A stretch of DNA of 64,000 bases from the NCBI GenBank assembly GCA_936450465.1, contig OW388302.1, forward strand, positions 55,184,959 to 55,248,958, given 5' to 3'. Shown piece by piece: positions 59,601-64,000 of this stretch (its first letter is position 1; every line of letters starts with the position of its first letter). The notes beneath the pieces are model-generated. The model saw only the letters and a list, made by a program, of their open reading frames with translations, did no database searches and was not told where the DNA came from. A program made the translations under genes and the position numbers. Origin of the DNA: Gibbula magus (Eukaryota; Mollusca; Gastropoda; Trochida; Trochidae).

Positions 59601-61914
59601 AATAATTAATTTGACAACCAATCTACACAATATAAATATGCTATACCTCATTATCTCGATGAAAATCACATCGCAATATACGATGCCAGATTTGATCTAT
59701 GACCCTGAACCGCAACTGGTTACAGAATAGAGACAGCTCATTGGCTGAGCCAGTTACTTTTCCAAGAATTTTGCGGGATTTTTCACCTTTGACCTGTCAC
59801 TGTGAATGGATTTAGACACATTTGATTGGTTGTAACATTTTGACCCCAATACGGGATGAAGAAATGTTTATAATGCTGTGTCTTTGCGTGACACGATGTC
59901 AAAAATGGAACAGCAAATGCTAAAATTTGCGATGATAAGCTGTCATCCTTGAAAATCAGACATGTTGACAGAATGGGTAAAAGGATAATAGTAATTAACA
60001 GATGATTGAGACAGCACATGGCACAATATTTTCATTGTATAAACCAATGTCGGCAATGACAATTACACTGCAATAATATAAACAAAAGTAGGTTACGGTC
60101 ATCCTTACAAATAAAAATTATCAATTATCATTCTGAATATTATTTAAGGACTATTAAAATTCTATGCACAGATTTTTAACATATATAACAGTTACGATGC
60201 CTCTGAAATTTGTTGGGAAAACTTTATTCTGGTCGTATGACCAAACTAAAAATAAACTCGTAATTCCCGAAAGTCGAAATGTCATACATATTTTTAGAAA
60301 CACTTGTTTTCATTGGCTGAATTCATTACAACAACCAATCAGAGATGTTCATGCATGTGTATCAAACTGGTTCAGATGTTCGTCTTTGTGAGTTTGAAGT
60401 AAACAATGACAATAATTATGGTTTGCCGGTTGATGTATTTTACTTTAATTTTAATCCATAGGCCGCACTAGTATTTTTTGAATGCGGTAGTTTCAAATAG
60501 TATGCGTTAAAAGGCCGCATCCAACTCTTCTGTCTGCGGGAATTTGTATTTTGATGCGGAAATGCCGCAGAAACGCATCCTAGGTTTATCCCTGTACATG
60601 TTATTATTTATAATTAGGAATTGTTTGAACCCTTGTCCAAGTATATAGCAAAATCATTAAAACAATTTATCAGTCACAATTTCTAAAAGACTGCGTGTGT
60701 CGATAGACCACTTCTTTACAGCAAAGATAAACCTGGAAGAAAAAGTGTTCTCTAAGCAAAAATAAGTTTTAAATTTTAAATAAATATTTGATATTTAAAG
60801 TTAATTAGTGTTTTGGGGTAAAAAGCCAAATGATGAAAAATAGAGTCCTGGGCTCTGTAGCACATTAGGATTTGCAAGATTTATTAATAATCTAAGGTTG
60901 AAGATATTCAAAATTTACCTGATAAGTATCACCTTGATCACCTGGCAACATTACTCTGTATTACCTGTCTGATCAACAAGCAAGATTGGAGCCCAACTAT
61001 TCAGATCATTTCCTTTAAATTTCTCTAAATAAATCCTCACCAAAATTAAGCCATGCACAATATGTATTACTATTAGCCATCCAATCAATCTATAATACTC
61101 TAATTGTTTTCACACAAATCTGACATATAGAGAATGAATCTCACCCAAGTGTCTTCTGATATCAAATATATCAACACGAGTTGATTAAAGTTACAGAATT
61201 GCTTGAGGCTTGCCAAGGATATTTTTACTTGAATCAACGAGTGTTGATATATTTGATATCAGAAGACATGAAGGTAAGATTTTATTTATCATTCAAAATC
61301 ATTCTTCAACAATCACCATTGTGAGTATTTTTGTGACGTCATAGCATTGTCAGCAGTGTTCTCAGTGATGCCAAAGCTTTGTGATGTCATTAACTGATGA
61401 TGTAATAGGATTATGATATCTTGATTGTAGCGATATCTACAATGTAGACATCGCTTGTAGATATTGATTGATCCCACACAAATGATATCAACTGTGGGAG
61501 CCTGTTTTGGATGTTTAAATTATCATCTCATATGATAATCAGGATATCTTATTATGAAAGAACCACTGGAATTATTTCTGCCTGATGCATGTAACTCCAC
61601 AAATTCTGCTCCTCCTGCAGATCTATCCTCCTCTTAATTATTACCAACTTCTGTTGGTCCCGATCCTCCTCCAGATCTATCCTCCTCTTAATTATTACCA
61701 ACTTCTGTTGGTCCCGATCCTCCTGCAGATCTATCCTCCTCTTAATTATTACCAACTTCTGTTGGTCCCAATCCTCATGCTGCTGTCCACACCTAACCTT
61801 TTTTAGACATAAGTTCAAGCGCCTTCTATAACACACTTAAGGCTTATAGTTATTGAAGTGTATAAATGACTCACCTGGTATGAATGCATCAGACTCTTCA
61901 CTGCTTGAGTCCAT
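47461..61914 (-). CDS. KIAA1328: Hinderin (KIAA1328) homologue, eleven coding exons, 658 aa
   Basis: Joined exons on the minus strand: 61914-61875, 58143-58013, 57385-57270, 54696-54581, 53947-53826, 53367-53281, 52870-52142, 48900-48738, 48335-48152, 47962-47882 and 47668-47461. All introns are GT-AG, all phases agree, and the total of 1,977 bp gives 658 codons plus stop. Residues 73-96 (KASFKDLRIEDKKRVANLIK, then ELAK) and the following coiled coil to about 165 match the SLKDL...EDKRRIANLIKELA core of vertebrate hinderin. Residues about 392-447 are a second coiled coil, and the C-terminus VEELEESRILEEVFFMK matches the human EELEENQILEDIFFI end. Vertebrate hinderin was described as binding the SMC3 cohesin subunit; its role is poorly known. 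Human is about 577 aa (memory). A CCTGCAG just before the ATG may be an acceptor, so a 5' exon may be missing. Confidence 0.93.
47882..47962 (-). CDS. KIAA1328: Hinderin exon 10
   Basis: Short 81-bp exon, residues 563-590 (Ser/Pro/Arg-rich, HVNRQRTSPSRKGLPSP). It is placed by GT-AG borders and exact phase fit between exons 9 and 11; no strong homology on its own. Confidence 0.8.
48152..48335 (-). CDS. KIAA1328: Hinderin exon 9
   Basis: Residues 502-563, Ser/Thr-rich (SAGTSPMNFQTRTSVGTSP) and predicted disordered. Acceptor CTACCACAG, donor AG|GTAACT, both in phase with their neighbours. Confidence 0.85.
48738..48900 (-). CDS. KIAA1328: Hinderin exon 8
   Basis: Residues 448-501 and the first base of codon 502. 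Charged (GMETKIEKKEEQRETR), continuing the preceding coiled-coil region, then VAKRLNLSQLSSRSNSAS. Confidence 0.85.
49200..49915. other. Intronic DNA of hinderin (intron 7), no feature
   Basis: AT-rich. It contains a GTGCTCTGAGAGCAC hairpin near 49208 and little else. No exon supported. Confidence 0.4.
49920..51012 (+). repeat. Third copy of the TCAAGGTCA-rich tandem element (six units)
   Basis: TGACCTTGA-type segments stand near 50030, 50195, 50348, 50515, 50682 and 50828 (spacing 146-167 bp), each followed by TGTCAAGGTCACC or similar. It ends with CGTACGGACGTACGCAGCCG and a GC hairpin (CCCCCGCTTCGCG with a GCGCGGCGGGGG arm, 50975-51005). It lies in intron 7 of hinderin. Confidence 0.85.
51563..51918. 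mobile_element. piggyBac-like MITE with TTAA target sites
   Basis: Perfect inverted ends AGGGGCAGTAGCAC and GTGCTACTGCCCCT are flanked by TTAA (51559-51562 and 51919-51922). The length is 356 bp with no coding capacity. A TTAA duplication is characteristic of the piggyBac superfamily. It lies in intron 7 of hinderin. Confidence 0.9.
52142..52870 (-). CDS. KIAA1328: Hinderin exon 7 (largest, second coiled coil)
   Basis: Residues 205-447. The first 170 residues are polar and proline-rich. The last 66 (from FLDYYKKLTPAERKRELLRQ) form a Glu/Gln/Arg-rich coiled coil resembling the second coiled coil of vertebrate hinderin (E-x2-RL-x2-[IL]L-x2-QE-x-[QK]L). Phase 0 at both ends. Confidence 0.93.
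53281..53367 (-). CDS. KIAA1328: Hinderin exon 6
   Basis: 29 codons, residues 176-204 (VPPDVPRDDSVRFSPRAWRP then an acidic stretch). Phase 0 at both ends, acceptor TGTCTGCAG, donor GAG|GTAAGA. Confidence 0.85.
53500..53630. mobile_element. Degenerate partial copy of the GATATCTCC MITE family
   Basis: GATTTTGCACACTGCC, AATGTAATGATGTCATAAAA and CATTGCTATGACATC follow the order seen in the middle of the other copies. The palindromic ends are not recognisable. Confidence 0.45.
53826..53947 (-). CDS. KIAA1328: Hinderin exon 5 (coiled coil, poly-Q)
   Basis: Residues 135-175: IQLKLFETQQLLQQYQEQVV and a run of six glutamines. It aligns with [20 protein letters not shown] of the human protein. The glutamine run comes from a CAG/CTG-type repeat and may vary in length. 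Confidence 0.93.
54581..54696 (-). CDS. KIAA1328: Hinderin exon 4 (coiled coil)
   Basis: Residues 97-134 (GDEKDHVVSQLHEERQQYET and beyond, ending LRERE). It continues the family's first coiled coil straight after KELAK. Acceptor ACATTGCAG; donor G|GTGGGT. Confidence 0.93.
54800..57260. other. Hinderin intron 3, no feature recognised
   Basis: About 2.5 kb, very AT-rich. No exon or element boundary that I can support. A few short open frames without homology. Confidence 0.4.
57270..57385 (-). CDS. KIAA1328: Hinderin exon 3 (family core motif)
   Basis: Residues 58-95 and two bases of codon 96. It contains KASFKDLRIEDKKRVANLIK, the most conserved motif of the family. Acceptor CTTTTTCAG, donor AA|GTAAGT. 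Confidence 0.95.
58013..58143 (-). CDS. KIAA1328: Hinderin exon 2
   Basis: Residues 14-57, starting GLSKPGNMRHHRVKGRKTPE. It aligns loosely with [20 protein letters not shown] of the human protein. The donor GTTAGT is non-ideal but gives the only matching phase. Confidence 0.85.
58335..58555. mobile_element. MITE of the GATATCTCC family (copy 4, minus orientation)
   Basis: TGACTTCCAGTGCAGTGATG, CATAGCATTGATATG, CAGAGCATTATGCAAAATCT and TATCGCTTGATCTCACACAA are the reverse of the order in copies 1-3. In intron 1 of hinderin. Confidence 0.65.
58755..60594. mobile_element. 1.84-kb DNA element with TACATG target duplication
   Basis: Terminal inverted repeats CAGGGATAAACCCAGGA and TCCTAGGTTTATCCCTG (one mismatch) are flanked by TACATG at 58749-58754 and 60595-60600. 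Subterminal regions are rich in GGTGGGCC at the left and GCGGAAATGCCGCAG at the right. No transposase frame is recognised. The 6-bp duplication does not fit hAT (8 bp) or Tc1 (2 bp); the superfamily is open. In intron 1 of hinderin. Confidence 0.8.
61137..61515. mobile_element. MITE of the GATATCTCC family (copy 5)
   Basis: An inverted pair at 61143-61180 and 61240-61275 (TCTTCTGATATCAAATATAT and its reverse complement) is followed by degenerate TGATGTCAT repeats, GATATCTACAATGTAGACATC and CTGTTTTGGATG. In intron 1 of hinderin. Confidence 0.65.
61621..61782. repeat. 54-bp tandem repeat x3 in hinderin intron 1
   Basis: Three near-identical 54-bp copies start ATCTATCCTCCTCTTAATTA at 61621, 61675 and 61729. 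Because 54 is a multiple of 3, the minus strand (gene sense) reads an 18-residue repeat, containing DQQKLVIIKRRIDLQED, without stops. It lies 93 bp past the exon 1 donor. I see no clear splice sites tying it into the protein. Confidence 0.9.
61875..61914 (-). CDS. KIAA1328: Hinderin exon 1 (first coding exon found)
   Basis: MDSSSEESDAFIP plus one base of G14, ending CCAG|GTGAGT. The acidic start resembles the SDEEQ-x-VYVPG region of human hinderin. TTTGCCCTGCAG sits 2 bp before the ATG and may be a 3' splice site, so the true first exon could be further right. Confidence 0.75.
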
Positions 61915-62545
61915 CACTGCAGGGCAAACAAGAAGACATATGGACAAAATGTAACTTCAGTTAGCTACTTCACCAAAAAAGGCTATCTTCTACCCTGGCA
62001 TTGCCATTCTGAACTGGTTTTTTTTAAGAATGTAGAAAGTGATACAATTAACTATAGGGGTAATGAAATTAAAATGAAAACTGACTTCGCTATAAAACAA
62101 AATAATTAAGATCTACAACACAAAATATTATCTTTATTTTACAAGACACAGTGAGGATATCAATCTCCTGAACTCCAGCTGAAAACCAGGGACTGACAAA
62201 GTGAGGCCTGCACCAGGACTGTGTAGTATTTTGTTATTATTTATTTACTGTCATTTCTGAACATTGTTGCATTAGAACCCTTCTCTTTTCACTATGATGT
62301 TGCAATATTGTTGTACACATGAAGTACACAGATTACCTGACTGCTATTGCAAGACAAACTACTCATTCAGGCAAAGATTGGATGATACAAGGGATGTCAT
62401 TTTCTTTATTTCAGATATAACGTTTTGGTAAAATAATTCAAGCCAAGCATCTAATATTGCCTTCACCTCAATCAGCTTATGAGTTTAAGGTAAATGAACA
62501 TGAACCTAGGGCACTAATAATAAACTTATTGGGTACTATTTAGTA

Positions 62546-63490
62546 CAGTGCGTAAGGGTATTCCGGATCACGGGTATTCCGGATCACTCGGACGTCTATT
62601 TAAACCTAGGGAGTGCAAACCTGGATGGATTTCTTCACTCAATGTCTTATTTTAAAGCTGTGTCAATGTTCTCTAAGATGATCTTATTGTTTCACTTCTT
62701 GGGAGACAGGAGTTTACTTGCGCGTATTGTAACGAGCATACCTATCATTGTGGTCAGATGTCCCTTGCGCGTCAGAAATAGGTCACTCATTCAGGACAGC
62801 CCATTTTAAGAAACAATAAAATAACTTGCTAAATGTTAATATTTCTTTTCTTACCTTAACACTTCACCTATAAATTACAATGCAAATGATTTTCATATCT
62901 GCCATATATTTTAAGAAATAAACAATTGATCAGACAACGTAATTCAGGTAGTTCCGGATCAGAATAATTTAGGGACCGTTATTACAACTTCGAACGGCCA
63001 AAACAATAAAAATAACTGTTGAATTTATGAAATACATTAACAACGTTGTGTAATTTAAAAATATTTACAAATAATAATGTCTTTCTGGTCCAAGAACGCT
63101 ATTAAGGTCGAAACGGACAATATATGTTAAATTTGTTATTCGTAATATATACATCATAATTAATATTTCTCATGCATGTGTGTAGTTAAACTAGTGTTTT
63201 TGTTTGACAATATTCCCCCTTTTTGTCCTAACAGTCATAATAGCCGGGTGCAGTATCATTTTGTCACGTGATGCGGAATTCCCTGAAATGACCAGGAACT
63301 GCCGTAACAGCGGAGGATTTTATTTGTCAGTTTTCACTATTAAATCCTGATCACCTGGATCTCTTATTTTGATATGACTTTGATGAAAGATAGCTTATAC
63401 AGAAATTGTCTTTAGATTTTCTTAAAGTGTCTTTGCGTACGCACATGCAGTCGCTCTTCCCTTAGTGATCCGGAATAACCCGACGTACTG
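62546..63490. mobile_element. pogo/Tc1-like non-autonomous element with TA target duplication
   Basis: Left end CAGTGCGTAAGGGTATTCCG followed by GATCAC; right end GTGATCCGGAATAACCC then GACGTACTG. Both are flanked by TA (62544-62545 and 63491-63492). The left end repeats GGGTATTCCGGATCAC in tandem. It is 945 bp without a recognised transposase. CAGT ends with TA duplication fit the pogo/Tc1 group. Confidence 0.85.
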
Positions 63491-63750
63491 TATTATAATT
63501 CTGGTTCCAAATTCCATTTTTAAAAACTCTTCAAAATCAATTAGTTATCCTCTTTTGAATTTCTCAGAATGAATTATGTTGTCATGAATGAAGAACTGAT
63601 TCTATATTCATGTTTATTGATTTTAAAATTCATAGATTGTTCATTTTGTCATTTGGCAAAAACAGCAAAAATTTACTGTTAGATCTATCTGGTTATGATG
63701 AACTGTAATATTAGACAGGTTGGGGAAACCCACTAAACAGGATATTATAT

Positions 63751-63847
63751 CCCGATCGTCCTACAATATCCCGTTTGGGATATCTCATTATACCCCGATC
63801 GTCCTACAATATCCCGTTTGGGATATCTCATTATACCCCGATCGAGA
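63751..63847. repeat. 43-bp tandem repeat, ~2.3 copies, with internal palindrome
   Basis: CCCGATCGTCCTACAATATC starts at 63751 and 63794, and CCCGATCG again at 63837. Each unit holds the imperfect palindrome ATATCCCGTTTGGGATAT. Confidence 0.9.
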
Positions 63848-64000
63848 TATAATAATATATTTCCTGATTTTTAATGAACATGGTGCATTTCCGCATAAGG
63901 ACAGTAATTGGAATGAAGTTGTGATATTCTAAGGTTCTTATTTTTTCTCTTTATACAAATTTAAAAAAATTGTTGCACATTAGCTGCAAAATGTCAGTTA

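Overview
This is a eukaryotic, almost certainly animal, nuclear window. It is AT-rich, intron-rich and packed with repeats, with no operons, no bacterial genes, no rRNA and no intact tRNA gene. Some short dispersed elements end in a tail that runs GCGGCGTTAAAC into CTCACTC, and many elements end in small GC-rich hairpins next to runs of GTCCGTC. Both remind me of marine molluscs (gastropod or bivalve). That placement is an inference from memory, not a proof.

Three host genes can be supported. (1) The first coding exon of a VPS13A/C-type bridge-like lipid transfer protein lies on the minus strand (11173-11272); the rest of the gene must lie beyond the left edge. (2) A complete seven-exon SLC25A42-type mitochondrial coenzyme A carrier lies on the plus strand (30268-37698, 343 aa, every splice phase consistent). 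(3) A complete eleven-exon hinderin (KIAA1328) homologue lies on the minus strand (61914-47461, 658 aa, every splice phase consistent). VPS13 and the carrier are head to head about 19 kb apart; the carrier and hinderin converge with about 9.8 kb between their stop codons. I see no functional link between the three.

The rest is mostly repetitive. From left to right: 150-bp tandem elements rich in TCAAGGTCA (0.5-1.3 kb); a 46-bp minisatellite (3.2-4.5 kb); a fold-back element (5.5-5.7 kb); nested and palindromic MITE-like DNA (7.5-8.8 kb); VPS13 exon 1; a deleted Mutator-like element with a FLYWCH/MULE transposase fragment (15.5-16.9 kb); a 7-kb 47-bp satellite with visible higher-order duplications (18.0-25.0 kb); a Tc1/mariner-type MITE (27.2 kb); the carrier gene with a SINE, nuclear-receptor-like repeat units, a hAT-like element and two MITEs pressed against splice acceptors; intergenic SINEs and inverted repeats (38-44 kb); a 37-bp satellite (45.1-46.2 kb); diverged copies of the last hinderin exon just past its stop; and hinderin introns carrying piggyBac-like and other non-autonomous elements. 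A pogo-like element lies at the right edge (62.5-63.5 kb).

I found no convincing new multi-gene system. The most unusual points are the two MITEs next to consecutive carrier splice acceptors, the duplicated hinderin terminal exon, and the higher-order structure of the 47-bp satellite, in which every unit carries a splice-donor-like motif.
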